Position numbers and translations under genes: made by a program. Shown here piece after piece: positions 25,180 to 39,370 of a stretch of DNA of 40,560 nucleotides. Below the pieces are notes generated by a model. It was not told the DNA's origin. It saw nothing but the letters and a program-made list of their open reading frames with translations, and did no database searches. Where the stretch lies: NCBI GenBank assembly GCA_021789555.1, contig JAJYJK010000019.1, positions 1 to 40,560 on the forward strand, in the 5' to 3' direction. This DNA comes from Nitrospirota bacterium. Its GTDB lineage: Bacteria; Nitrospirota; Thermodesulfovibrionia; Thermodesulfovibrionales; JdFR-88. Positions within the stretch are counted from its first letter, which is position 1; the number at the start of each line of letters is the position of its first letter.

Positions 25180-27253
25180 CCGTCAAATTCCTCCCGGCCG
25201 GTATTATCACCGTGAATTTTGAGCCGCCCCCCGGTTTGCTGTCAACCTGCAATTCCCCGCCCAGGCTCCGCATAATACCATAGCTCACCGACAGCCCGAG
25301 CCCCGTGCCCTTTTCCTTGGTCGTGAAGAAGGGGTCGAATATGCGGGGCATGTCCTCCTTCGAAATCCCGATGCCGGTGTCTTCTATCTCGACGGCGACC
25401 CTGCCCACGAGGGCCTTGCTCCTTACCGTGAGCGTGCCGCCCTCCGGCATCGCGTCCACCGCGTTTAGTATCAGGTTGATGAAGACCTGGGATATCTGGT
25501 TCTCGTCCGTCACTACCTCCGCGGTCTCCTCGAACTCGTCCCTGAAACTTATCTGCTGCGCCCGCTTGTCGTATTTCATCAGGTCCAGGGCCTGCCCGAG
25601 GATCCGGTTGACATTCACTTTCTTCAGCTCGGGGGGGGCCACCTTGGACAGGCTCGAAAGCTGCCTTACTATCTCCGCGATGCGGTTTATGTGGAAGAGC
25701 ACCGTCTCCAGGCTGTCTTTCTTGAAATCTTCCTTTTCCATGTCCCGCAGGATCTGGAGGAAGGAAAAGACCGCCGTAAGCGGGTTGCCTATCTCGTGGG
25801 CTATGCCCGCCGTGAGCCTGCCCACCGAGGAGAGCTTTTCCGAATGGAGCATCTGCTCCTCCATCTTCTTCATCTCGGTGATGTCCTGCACAAGCCTTAT
25901 GAACCCTATGATCCCCTCCCCCGACCTGACGGGCGCCGAGGTGACCTGAAAATACCTGCCCTTCCGGCCGAAGAGCCCCTCGTAAAAATTCGTCTCGATC
26001 CCGTCCGATATCTGGGAACTGATGGGGGGGCACTCCGGAGTGAAGCTGTGACAGGGCCGGCCTTCGGGCTCAACGCCGGCCATCTCGGCAAACTGCTTGT
26101 TGGCCCAGATTATCCTGTCGTCGAGGCCGACGAGCGCAAGCCCCCCGCCCACGGCGTTTACTATGCTGTTTAGCTTCTCCTTCTCCGCGAAGAGCTCCTT
26201 CGTCCTCTCGCCTACGGTCTTTTCGAGCAAGGCCGCGTACCTCTCCAGCTCCTCCTCGTGTTTGGCCTTCTCCTCCGCCTTTATCCTCTTCATGTTCATG
26301 ACGATGAGCATTGTCGCGCCCATGAAGGTGGCGCCGAACATCGTGAGTATCAGTATGGAGTGGAGTTTCAGGCTCTCCCTGAGGCTCCTCGTCACCTCGG
26401 AATAGGGTATCGTGCAGCAGACGATCCACTTCCTTCCGAACATGGAGAGCTTGGAAAAGGCGATGAGCTTGTCCTCGCCGAAGGGCGCGACATAGGAGCT
26501 TGCCCCCGTCCGGCCGCCCCTGAGGATCCAGCGCTCCGTATTGAAGGACTTGTGGCAGGCGAAGCACGACTTGTTGGCCCGGTAGAGGTTCCTGCCTATC
26601 ATGCCGGGCTGGCTCGGATGGTACAGCAGCGTGCCGTCATCGCTCATCATCCAGGCGTAGCCCTTCTTGCCGGAGTGGATGGGGGCGAGGAATTTTTTGT
26701 TTATGGAATCGAGCGATATGTCCAGTCCTATCGCGCCGATCGCCCTGCCCCTCGAGACGACCGGCATGTAGAGCTTTATGATCCCGCGCTTCAGGATATT
26801 GTCATCGTTATAAATCGTCTTCGGCCCTTTGCCGTCGAGGGCCATGGTGCGCCTTGCCAGCTCCAGATCGACCGGCGTGACGGCGGGACGGGGAAGGCTG
26901 CTCCATATGAGCCGCTTGCCCCGCGACCCATCGAGTATGCCCCGCCCGTAGACGACGAGGTCCACCTGGGTCTCCCTGTACATCCTGTTAAAGGAGGTCT
27001 TTATCGTGTTATCGAGGCCGGGGCCCGAGAGGTTTTTCCGGCCCAGTATGCCGGCCAGAAACGTCAGCTCGTCCGTGAGACGGCCGAAGCAGCCCCCTAT
27101 GTTCTGCGAGGTGGTGTTGGCCAGCAGGAGCTGCTGTTTATTGAACTGCTCGGCCATCTGCGAAAGATAATTCTGCTGGAGGAAGAGGTTTAGCGTAATG
27201 ATGAGCGAAACTACGAAGACGGCGATGATCACCAGGAGCACGTTTTGTTTCAT
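25151..27253 (-). CDS. Membrane histidine kinase with CXXCH (haem c) sensor motif
   Basis: A 700-residue hybrid of sensing modules. The first membrane segment is at about 4-26. A periplasmic double-Cache-like sensor (about 35-290) contains C230-x-x-C233-H234 (NKSCFACHKS), a c-type haem attachment motif. A second membrane segment follows at about 298-320, then a coiled coil. A PAS domain (about 355-460) has CHSFTPECPP, a cysteine pair seen in related kinases. HisKA has phospho-acceptor H486 (AHEIGNPL) and the HATPase has N597 (NLILNAVDAMP) and the G boxes. Haem binding is inferred from the motif and the outside location. It lies 11 bases after the K+ channel stop and overlaps its regulator. 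Confidence 0.9.
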   Translation of the reverse strand: MKQNVLLVIIAVFVVSLIITLNLFLQQNYLSQMAEQFNKQQLLLANTTSQNIGGCFGRLTDELTFLAGILGRKNLSGPGLDNTIKTSFNRMYRETQVDLVVYGRGILDGSRGKRLIWSSLPRPAVTPVDLELARRTMALDGKGPKTIYNDDNILKRGIIKLYMPVVSRGRAIGAIGLDISLDSINKKFLAPIHSGKKGYAWMMSDDGTLLYHPSQPGMIGRNLYRANKSCFACHKSFNTERWILRGGRTGASSYVAPFGEDKLIAFSKLSMFGRKWIVCCTIPYSEVTRSLRESLKLHSILILTMFGATFMGATMLIVMNMKRIKAEEKAKHEEELERYAALLEKTVGERTKELFAEKEKLNSIVNAVGGGLALVGLDDRIIWANKQFAEMAGVEPEGRPCHSFTPECPPISSQISDGIETNFYEGLFGRKGRYFQVTSAPVRSGEGIIGFIRLVQDITEMKKMEEQMLHSEKLSSVGRLTAGIAHEIGNPLTAVFSFLQILRDMEKEDFKKDSLETVLFHINRIAEIVRQLSSLSKVAPPELKKVNVNRILGQALDLMKYDKRAQQISFRDEFEETAEVVTDENQISQVFINLILNAVDAMPEGGTLTVRSKALVGRVAVEIEDTGIGISKEDMPRIFDPFFTTKEKGTGLGLSVSYGIMRSLGGELQVDSKPGGGSKFTVIIPAGRNLTDANKDTDSR

Positions 27254-27264
27254 CGGTCAGCCCT

Positions 27265-28296
27265 TCAGGTCCGGCCCCTGGCCATCTCCTCAAGCACCTT
27301 GAGTTTGGAGGATTCTCCAAGGGCTATGAGCACGTTGCCCGCGTTCAGCACCGAGCGCGACGTGGGGTTGAACTTCATGTCGTTATGGCTGCCCTTCATG
27401 CCTACAACGATTATACCCAAATCCCTGCCCAGTCCGCACTGGTCCAGGCTCTGGCCGACCAGCCCGGAGCCGGGACTGATGCGGATCTCCTCCATCTGCA
27501 GCTCCAGGTTCCCCGATCTTGTGGCGAACTCGATGAAGTCCACGACGGCCGGCTTCAGTATGGTATGGGCGATCCTGAGCCCCCCTATGTAATAGGGCGA
27601 GACGACCCTGTCGGCGCCGGCCCGGAGGAGTTTCTGCTCCGAGCCCTCCTCCCCCGCCCTTGCCACCACCGTCAGATGGGGATTAAGCCCCTTTGCCGTG
27701 AGCACCACGTACAGGTTTTCCGCGTCGGTGGGCAGGGCGCTCACCAGGCCCGCCGCATGCCCTATCCCGGCCTCCATGAGGACCTCGTCCCTGGTCGCGT
27801 CCCCCCGTATAAAAAGCAGCCCGGACATGTCCGTTTCGGCCGGGGGCATCTCCTTCTCTATCACCACGAATGCGGTCCCGTATGCCTGGAATTCCTTCGA
27901 GATTATCCTGCCCATCCGGCCGTAACCGCATATTATGTAATGGGACGTCAGTTTTCTTATCCTCTTTTCCAATTTTCTCCTCCCCAGCAACTGGGCAAAT
28001 TCCCCCTCGATGATTATCTTTGCCCCAGTATTTAGTATATACAAAATGATGCCCAGGCCGAAGAATATAAGGCATATGGTGAACACCTTGCCGGCCGGGT
28101 CCAGGTTATGGACTTCCCTGTAGCCGACGGTGGTGATGGTGATGACCGTCATGTACAGGGAATCCAGAAGGCCCCAGCCCTCGATGAGGCTGTAGCCCGC
28201 CGTGCCCACGGCTATCACGAGGGAAACAAGAAGCGCGCTATACAGGACCTGTCGCCAGTGCATTGCCCTTCCCGGCGGGGGCCGCGGGGAATCCAT
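27265..28296 (-). CDS. Two-helix K+ channel with RCK (TrkA-N/TrkA-C) domains
   Basis: A 343-residue MthK/Kch-type channel. The first helix lies at about 18-38, the pore loop follows with TTVGYREVH (T56-E61), and the second helix is at about 70-92. A TrkA-N domain (HYIICGYGRMGRIIS, about 118-235) and a TrkA-C domain (about 255-340) come next. The filter reads TVGYRE rather than TVGYGD/E, with Arg60 in place of the second filter glycine. One base (AGG for GGG) would explain the change. An internal ATG at 28263 is an alternative start. It starts 15 bases after the Mut7-C stop and precedes the kinase, so it may be part of one signalling run. Confidence 0.9.
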   Translation of the reverse strand: MDSPRPPPGRAMHWRQVLYSALLVSLVIAVGTAGYSLIEGWGLLDSLYMTVITITTVGYREVHNLDPAGKVFTICLIFFGLGIILYILNTGAKIIIEGEFAQLLGRRKLEKRIRKLTSHYIICGYGRMGRIISKEFQAYGTAFVVIEKEMPPAETDMSGLLFIRGDATRDEVLMEAGIGHAAGLVSALPTDAENLYVVLTAKGLNPHLTVVARAGEEGSEQKLLRAGADRVVSPYYIGGLRIAHTILKPAVVDFIEFATRSGNLELQMEEIRISPGSGLVGQSLDQCGLGRDLGIIVVGMKGSHNDMKFNPTSRSVLNAGNVLIALGESSKLKVLEEMARGRT

Positions 28297-28311
28297 TGTA
28301 AGGGATTTTTT

Positions 28312-28790
28312 TCATCTTGCCCGTTTTTTCATTATATCATCCATGAGCTTTTTAAATTTCTCGATGTGGGAGCCCTCCCAGTAGACGCGGCCGCAGCCGG
28401 CGCACCTGAAAAACTCCCTCTTGTTCAGAAAGACGTGTTCGGGGACGAGGTCTTTAATGGCCTGTTTGTCGGCAACGGGGACGAGCGCTGCGTTGCAGAC
28501 GGTGCACCTGCCGATCAAATGGCCGCCTGGGGGGGGCGTCGGCAGCGAAAAATGCTCCAGGACCTCTCTCAGCTGGCTGGCGGGGTCATCCGGGGTGACG
28601 AGGAAGGACTGCCCGCCGGGCAGGACCTTCCTCGCAGCAAGTCCCGTGTCTCTGGTAAGGAGCGTCCGCCCTTCTTTCAATGCCCATTGCAGAAGGGCGG
28701 CGTCCGTTATGTCGCGCTCGTAAGCGGTGTCATAGCCCAGGAGCCTCAGACGCCTTGCCAGGCGCCCGAGCATCGCATCGGCTATGAACT

Positions 28791-28794
<4 letters not shown>
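28312..28794 (-). CDS. Mut7-C RNase-domain protein (PIN-like with zinc ribbon)
   Basis: A 160-residue Mut7-C/DUF82 protein. Residues about 1-85 are a PIN-like nuclease fold, with the acidic [20 protein letters not shown] start (Asp6), ERDITDAAL and [11 protein letters not shown]. Residues about 110-160 are a zinc ribbon (CTVCN...CAGCGRVYW) ending in [12 protein letters not shown], the typical C-terminal signature. The family is predicted to degrade RNA; no substrate is established here. The ATG sits inside the rpoC stop codon (ATGA overlap), so it is probably translationally coupled to RNA polymerase. Confidence 0.9.
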
Positions 28795-32932
<4,138 letters not shown>

Positions 32933-32936
<4 letters not shown>

Positions 32937-35900
32937 TCCCCCTTGTTTTTATTCTCAAGGAGCTCGACATCCAATCCGAGGGCCTGCAGCTCCTTTATTA
33001 ATACATGGAACGATTCCGGGACCCCCGGTTCGAGGGTCGCGTCCCCTTTTACTATGGCCTCGTACATGCGCGCCCTGCCCGTCACATCGTCGCTCTTCAC
33101 GGTGAGGAATTCCTGCAGCGTATAGGCCGCGCCGTACGCCTCCAGGGCCCAGACCTCCATCTCTCCAAGCCTCTGGCCGCCGAACTGGGCCTTGCCCCCC
33201 AGCGGCTGCTGCGTGACGAGCGAATACGGCCCGATGGAGCGGGCGTGCATCTTGTCGTCGACGAGATGGTGGAGTTTCAGCATGTACATCACCCCGACCG
33301 TAACGGGTCTTTCGAAGGGCTCGCCCGTCCTGCCGTCATGGAGGGTCACCTGCCCGCTCTGCGACAGGCCCGCCTTCTTCAGCAGGTCTTTTATCTCGCT
33401 CTCCCTTGCGCCCTCGAAGACGGGGGTGGCAACGAAGAGCCCGAGGACCTTCGCGGCCCACCCAAGATTGGTCTCCAGTATCTGCCCCACGTTCATCCTC
33501 GAAGGAACGCCAAGGGGATTTAGCACTATGTCCACGGGCGTGCCGTCGGGCAGGTAGGGCAGGTCTTCCTCCGGAAGCACCATCGCCACGACACCCTTGT
33601 TGCCGTGCCTGCCGGCCATCTTGTCGCCGACCTGGATCTTCCTCTTCATGGCGACATAGACCTTGACCACCTTGTTTACGCCGGGCGGCAGCTCGTCGCC
33701 GCGCTTTACGCGGTCCACCCGATCGTCATAGAGCTTCTCGAGGGATTTCACGTACTGGTTGGCGTCCGTGTTTATCTGCGAGACCTGCTCCTTTACATAA
33801 GGGTCCTCGATCTTCACCTTCATCAACTGGTCGTCCCTTACCGACATCACCATCTTCCTGGTGAGCTTTTTGCCCTTGGGGCAGATGACCTCCCTGCCGC
33901 GGGGCTCCTTGACGTCCTCGAGGACCTTCTGGCCGACCAGCAGTTCGCGCACCTTGCGGGCCTTCTCGTCCTTCACTATGCGTATCTCGTCCTCCAGGTC
34001 GCGCTGGAGGCGAAGGACGTCCTCCTCCTCGATGCTCTTGGCGCGCGAGTCCTTCTCGATCCCCTTCCTGGAGAGAATGAGCGCATCTATTATCGTGCCC
34101 TCGATGCCCGGCGGCACGTAAAGGCAGCTCTCCTTCACCTCCTCGGCCTTCTCGCCGAAGATGGCCCTCAGGAGTTTTTCCTCCGCCGTAAGCTGGGTCT
34201 CCCCCTTGGGGGTGACTTTCCCCACGAGTATATCGCCGGCCTTCACCTCCGCGCCTATGCGGATGATGCCGCTTTCATCGAGGTTCCGGAGGGCCTCCTC
34301 GCCCACATTGGGGATGTCCCTGGTTATCTCCTCCGGGCCCAGCTTCGTGTCCCTGGCCTCGACGGTGAACTCTTCTATGTGTATGGAGGTGTAAGCGTCC
34401 TCCTTGACGAGTTTTTCGCTTAGGAGTATCGCGTCCTCGAAGTTGTAGCCGCCCCAGGACATGAACGCGACGAGGACATTCTTGCCGAGCGAAAGCTCGC
34501 CCTTTTCGGACGAGGAGCCGTCTGCCAGTATGTCGCCCGCCTCGACCATGTCGCCCACCGAGACAAGCGGCCTCTGGTTTATGAGCGTGGCCTGGTTGGA
34601 GCGCCGGAATTTTATCAGGTTGTAGATGTCCACGCCGCCGTCGGCCGATTTCACGACTATCCTGGAGGAGGAGGCGGATTCCACCTCGCCCGCCCTCTTG
34701 GCGATGACCACGGTGCCCGAATCCCTCGCGACGACGGCTTCCATGCCGGTGCCGACCATTGGGGCCTCGGGCTCCAGCAGCGGGACGGCCTGCCTCTGCA
34801 TGTTCGACCCCATGAGGGCCCTGTTGGCGTCGTCGTTTTCAAGAAACGGGATGAGGCTGGCCGACACACCCACAATCTGCTTTGGCGAGATGCCGATATA
34901 CTGGACCTCGCGCGCCGTGACTATCTTGAAATCCGCGCCCATGCGGGCAAAGACCGTCTCGCCCCCGATGTGCCCCTTCGGGTCCACCGGGGTCGTGGCC
35001 TCGGCGATGACGAATTTCTCGCCCTCCACCGCCGACAGGTACTCTATCTTGTCCGTCACGGCCCCGTTTTCGACCTTCCTGTACGGGGACTCTATGAACC
35101 CGTAGTCATTGACCCTCGCGTAGGAGGCCAGAGAGGTTATAAGACCTATGTTCGAGCCCTCCGGGGTCTCGACCGGACATATCCTGGCGTAATGCGTGGG
35201 ATGGACGTCCCTGACCTCGAACCCGGCCCTCTCCCTGGTAAGGCCGCCCGGCCCGAGGGCCGAAAGCCTCCTTTTATGGGTGATCTCCGAAAGCGGGTTC
35301 GTCTGGTCCATGAACTGGCTCAACTGGCTGGAGCCGAAGAACTCCTTGACGGCCGCTATCACGGGCTTCGCGTTTATCAGGTCGTGCGGAGTGGCCTCTT
35401 CCAGGTCGGTAAGGGTCATCTTCTCCTTGATCGCCTTCTCCATCCTCACAAGCCCTATCCTGAACTGGTTCTCTATCAGCTCCCCCACCGCCCTTATCCT
35501 GCGGTTGCCCAGGTGGTCTATGTCGTCGACTTCGCCCTTGCCGGCCCTGAGCTGCAGCAGATAGCGCACGATCTCGATTATGTCCTTGTCCGTGAGTATC
35601 TGGGTCTCCAGGGGCACGTTTATGCCCAGGCGCTTGTTTATCTTCAGCCTCCCCACCGGGGAGAGGTCGTATCTCTTGGGATCGAAGAACAGCCCGTTGA
35701 AGAGCTCCCTTGCGTCTCTTATCGTCGGGGGCTCGCCGGGTTTTAGCTTCTTGTATATCTCTATCAGGGCGTCTTCCTCGGTCGCCACCTTGTCCGTAAG
35801 CAGCGTGTCCCGAAGCGACGGCAGGTAATGGATGTTGTCTATGAAGAGCAGTTCAAGCTCCGGGATGCCCAGTTTCAATATCCTCTCGAGGGCATCTTCG

Positions 35901-36856
35901 GTGATCTCCTCATTGCTCTCCACGATCACTTCGCCGGTCTCCGGGTCGACTATGTCCCTGAGCGTTATCTTCCCTTTCAGTTCCTTCCTGCCAATGGGTA
36001 TCTCGGTGATCCCGGCCCCCTGGAGCTTCTTCATGGCGGCCCTCGTGATCCTTCCGCCCTCCTTCACGACAAGTTCCGCCGTCTTGGGGATTTCGATGTT
36101 CTCCACCGCCCTCATGCCCACCAGGACCTCGCTGAGAAGGCGGGCGAGCCTGCCGTCCCGGTTGGTGATCTTCTCGACCGGATAGAAGGTCTTCAGCAGG
36201 TCCTCGTTCGTGTAGCCCAGGGCCTTCAGCACTATGGTGGCGGGCAGTTTCTTGCGCCTGTCGATCCTCACATAGAGCAGGTCCTTGGTGTCGAACTCGA
36301 AATCCAGCCAGGAGCCCCTTGCGGGTATGACCCTGGCCGAATAGAGCAGCCTGCCGCTTACGTGCGTCTTGCCCTTGTCGTGGCTGAAAAACACCCCGGC
36401 CGAACGGTGAAGCTGGCTGACGACGACCCTCTCCGTGCCGTTTATGATGAAGGTCGCCGTGTCCGTCATCAGCGGTATCTCGCCGATGTAGACCTCCTGC
36501 TCGCGGGCCTCCTTGAGGCGTTTCTGCTCGCCCACGGTCTCGAAGATATTCAGCCTGACCTTTATTTTCAGTGGGGCGGCGTAGGTGATGCCCTTTTGCA
36601 GACAGTCCCTCGGGGCGAATTTGGGCTCGCCGGTGCTGTAGCCCAGGTACTCGATACTGGCCGTCTCGTTGTAATCCGTTATCGGAAATACGCTCTTGAA
36701 TGCCGCCTGAAGCCCGGCATCCCTCCTCTCATCGGCCGGCACGTCGCTCTGGAGGAACTCCGCATAAGAGGCCAACTGGGTCTCTATCAGATGGGGCACC
36801 TGTATTATCGGCGGGACCTTTCCGAAATTCAATCTTTCTCGTAAAATCCTTGCCAT
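32933..36856 (-). CDS. rpoB: RNA polymerase subunit beta
   Basis: A 1307-residue subunit. The rifampicin pocket reads [22 protein letters not shown] and LSALGPGGL (quoted as two pieces), with the usual Ser, Asp and His residues that indicate no resistance substitution. The C-terminal [14 protein letters not shown] and [16 protein letters not shown] blocks are intact. It is shorter than the roughly 1340 residues of E. coli, lacking the larger lineage insertions. The ATG at 36856 is preceded by AAGGAG. It follows a 103-base intergenic region that contains a strong hairpin. Confidence 0.99.
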
Positions 36857-36889
36857 GCTTCTCCTTGTTTACTCTTTATTTTTATGAAA

Positions 36890-36928
36890 GGGGGGGAAGT
36901 AAAGGCGTTTTTACTTTTTTACCCCCCC
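36890..36928 (-). promoter_or_regulatory. rplL-rpoB intergenic hairpin (attenuator or processing site)
   Basis: Minus-strand RNA would pair seven Gs with seven Cs and, inside, AAGUAAA with UUUACUU around a six-base loop, with a five-base bulge on one side. UUU follows the stem. A weak terminator or RNase site in this position is known from the E. coli rplL-rpoB boundary, where it lowers rpoB expression relative to L7/L12. The role here is inferred from position and shape. Confidence 0.55.
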
Positions 36929-36959
36929 TCCTTTAAACGAAAAAACCGGAAACCTCTTT

Positions 36960-37337
36960 CTATTTCACTTCGACGGTAGCGCCCTGCTCCTCCAGCTTCG
37001 CCTTGACGCCGGCGGCCTCATCCTTGGAGACACCGCTCTTCACGGGCTTGGGCGCGGTGTCCACCAGTTCCTTTGCCTCCTTCAGGCCAAGGCCGGTGAG
37101 TTCCCTTACCACCTTGATCACCTGTATCTTCTTGTCCCCGGCGGCCGAGAGTATTACATCGAAGCTCGTCTTCTCCTCCGCCTCCGCGGCGGCAGGCGCG
37201 GCGCCGGGCGCCGCGGCCATGGCCATCGGCGCGGCGGCGGTGACGCCGTAGCGCTCCTCGAACTCCTTTATGAACTTTGACATCTCCAGGACCGTCATGT
37301 TGTCTATGTACTGAAATACATCTTCCTTCGTTGCCAT
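36960..37337 (-). CDS. rplL: Ribosomal protein L7/L12
   Basis: A 125-residue stalk protein. It has an N-terminal dimerisation domain (about 1-35), a flexible Ala/Gly/Pro-rich hinge (about 36-55, [19 protein letters not shown]) and a C-terminal factor-binding domain with [23 protein letters not shown]. It recruits translation factors such as EF-Tu and LepA, both encoded in this window. AAGGAGGA lies about 13 bases before the ATG, a longer spacing than usual. It follows rplJ. Confidence 0.98.
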   Translation of the reverse strand: MATKEDVFQYIDNMTVLEMSKFIKEFEERYGVTAAAPMAMAAAPGAAPAAAEAEEKTSFDVILSAAGDKKIQVIKVVRELTGLGLKEAKELVDTAPKPVKSGVSKDEAAGVKAKLEEQGATVEVK

Positions 37338-37394
37338 CTCTTTTGAATATCCTCCTTGTATATTAAAAAACTTTCAGAAATCCGCTTGACCTTC

Positions 37395-37925
37395 CTATGC
37401 CGCCTGCTCTTTTTCCTTCTTTCTCAGAAGGCCGTTAAACGCATGGCCCAGGCCGGAGACCGTGGCGGCAAGTGTGCCCGCCATCTTCGCCATCGGGGCC
37501 GAAAACGTCCCGGCCATCATCGACAGCAGCACCAGACGGGGCGGAAGGGCCGCAATGGATTTAAGCTCCGCCGCGTCCACGAGCTGGCCCTCTACGACTG
37601 CCGCAAGGGGTTCCAATTTCTCGTTCCTGGACGAGTACTTGATAATTCCCTTTGCGACCGCGACAGCGTCTTCATAGCCGAGGGCCACGCCGACGGGGCC
37701 CTCGAAGAGTTTTTGGGCGCAGGCCATGGGAGTGCCTTCGGCGGCCTTGCGCGCAAGGGTGTTCTTCACGACCTTGAAGCGCACGCCGTCGGCGCGAAGG
37801 GCCGTCCTCAGGTCGGTCAATTCGGCCACAGTCATGCCCTTGTAATGGGTGATGACCGCGCCCTTGACCTTCCCGAAGCTCTCCTTCAGCTCCTCGAGGG
37901 CCTGTTGTTTTTCGTTCCTGTTCAT
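37395..37925 (-). CDS. rplJ: Ribosomal protein L10
   Basis: A 176-residue protein that anchors L7/L12 dimers to 23S rRNA. It begins MNRNEKQQALEELKESF, has THYKGMTVAELTDLR typical of L10, and ends in the helix that binds the stalk dimers. The start at 37925 is chosen for its AAAGGAGGG ribosome site; the longer reading extends into the leader RNA. L10, usually with L7/L12, represses its own mRNA through the leader found immediately upstream. Confidence 0.97.
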   Translation of the reverse strand: MNRNEKQQALEELKESFGKVKGAVITHYKGMTVAELTDLRTALRADGVRFKVVKNTLARKAAEGTPMACAQKLFEGPVGVALGYEDAVAVAKGIIKYSSRNEKLEPLAAVVEGQLVDAAELKSIAALPPRLVLLSMMAGTFSAPMAKMAGTLAATVSGLGHAFNGLLRKKEKEQAA

Positions 37926-37936
37926 ATCCCTCCTTT

Positions 37937-38047
37937 CCCAGAGACCAGGAGAAATGTCTCGGCAGGCAGCCACGCACCCGTCTTTATGGGCGCGGGACTA
38001 TTAAGAATCCGTGAGGACGCCGTCCTCTTCACCTGCTGTCTCTGACC
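37937..38047 (-). ncRNA. Ribosomal protein L10 leader (cis-regulatory RNA)
   Basis: On the minus strand the 149-base gap between rplA and rplJ holds GACAGCAGGTG, then ...TTAATA..., then CCTGCCGAGAC, closed by AGAGAC/GTCTCT arms. The ACAGCAGG/CCUGCCGA pair is the conserved core of the L10 leader, whose kink-turn binds L10(L12)4. I base the call on that core and the position before rplJ. The exact ends are approximate. Confidence 0.8.
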
Positions 38048-38074
38048 AATATAAACACAGGCAAAGCCCGTTTC

Positions 38075-38767
38075 TTACACCTTGCTTACAGTCGACACAT
38101 CCACCTTCACCCCGGGGCCCATCGTCGAGGCGATGGCGATCTTCTTCAGGTATTTGCCCTTGGAAGTGGAGGGTTTCGCCCTCACGAGCGAATCTATCGC
38201 GGCCATGGCGTTTTCAGCCAGGGCGTCTTCGGAGAAGGAGACCTTCCCCACGATCATGTGGATGTTGCCGGCCTTGTCCACCTTGAAATCCGCCTTGCCG
38301 GCCTTAATCTCCTTTACGGCCTTGGCCACGTCGAAGGTGACGGTGCCCAGCTTCGGGTTCGGCATGAGCCCCCTGGGGCCCAGGAGCTTCCCGAGCTTGC
38401 CGACGAGCCCCATCACGTCCGGGGTGGCGACGGTCTTGTCGAAATCGAACCAGCCCTGCTGTATCTTCTCGACGAGGTCTTCGGCCCCCACGTAATCGGC
38501 GCCCGCTTCGCGGGCCTCTCTCTCCTTCTCACCCTTTGCGAAGACGACCACGCGGACCGATTTGCCTATGCCGTGGGGCAGCAGCACCGTCCCCCTGACC
38601 ATCTGGTCGCTCTTCCTGGGGTCCACGCCCAGCCTCACGGCCAGCTCGACCGTCTCGTCGAACTTGGCATAGGCGCCCTTCTTCACGAGGTCCACGGCCT
38701 CCTTGAGGCCGTATTCCTTCTGGATATCGTAATTTTTAAGCGCGTTTTCAAATTTCTTGCCGCTCAT
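38075..38767 (-). CDS. rplA: Ribosomal protein L1
   Basis: A 230-residue protein that forms the mobile L1 stalk near the E site. It starts [14 protein letters not shown] and contains the conserved [23 protein letters not shown] and the [18 protein letters not shown] region. Its length is typical. It follows rplK after 19 bases and precedes the L10 leader. In many bacteria L1 represses the rplKA mRNA, but I do not see a clear L1-site mimic here. Confidence 0.98.
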   Translation of the reverse strand: MSGKKFENALKNYDIQKEYGLKEAVDLVKKGAYAKFDETVELAVRLGVDPRKSDQMVRGTVLLPHGIGKSVRVVVFAKGEKEREAREAGADYVGAEDLVEKIQQGWFDFDKTVATPDVMGLVGKLGKLLGPRGLMPNPKLGTVTFDVAKAVKEIKAGKADFKVDKAGNIHMIVGKVSFSEDALAENAMAAIDSLVRAKPSTSKGKYLKKIAIASTMGPGVKVDVSTVSKV

Positions 38768-38786
38768 TGTCTTAAGTGAAACCCCC

Positions 38787-39212
38787 TTATTCGATCTCGA
38801 CTCCCATGCTTCTTGCCGTCCCCTTTATCATGTTGGCCGCGCTCTCCACGGAAGTGGCGTTCAAGTCCGGCATCTTGGTCTTTGCTATCTCGACGACCTG
38901 CTGGCCGGTTATCTTGCCGACCTTGTCCTTGCCGGTCGTGCCGGAGCCCTTCAGGATGCCGGCGGCCTTCTTTATCAGCTCGGAGGCGGGCGGGGTCTTC
39001 AGGATGAACGTGAAGGTCCTGTCCGCGTAAATGGTGAGGACGACCGGCACGATCGTGTCTCCCATGGGGCCGGTCTGCGCGTTAAAGGCCTTGCAGAACT
39101 CCATTATGTTCACCCCGTGGGGGCCGAGGGCCGGACCTACCGGGGGCGCGGGGTTGGCCTTGCCCGCGGGAATCTGAAGCTTTACCATTGCTGCCACTTC
39201 CTTCTTTGCCAT
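38787..39212 (-). CDS. rplK: Ribosomal protein L11
   Basis: A 141-residue protein of the GTPase-associated centre. It contains [21 protein letters not shown], given here in part as [29 protein letters not shown], and the C-terminal rRNA-binding domain with [20 protein letters not shown]. Length and motifs are normal. AAGGAGGTCC precedes the ATG. The 158-base gap to nusG contains a short CCGTGG/CCACGG hairpin (39246-39268). Confidence 0.98.
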   Translation of the reverse strand: MAKKEVAAMVKLQIPAGKANPAPPVGPALGPHGVNIMEFCKAFNAQTGPMGDTIVPVVLTIYADRTFTFILKTPPASELIKKAAGILKGSGTTGKDKVGKITGQQVVEIAKTKMPDLNATSVESAANMIKGTARSMGVEIE

Positions 39213-39370
39213 CTATCCTGGACCTCCTTAAAGCGAGCGTATTGCCCGTGGATAAAAACTTGCCACGGAGTCAGCGAACGAATATGTTAAAAAAACTCCT
39301 TGCATCCCACCCCTCTTCTTCCCGTTTTCCCCCCTGCCAGTCTTTCAGGACTTTTCGACCTGCCCGCCTC

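Noticed and set aside
35828-36844. Plus-strand ORF of 338 codons opposite rpoB
   Set aside because: Antisense shadow of rpoB with no recognisable domain or ribosome site.
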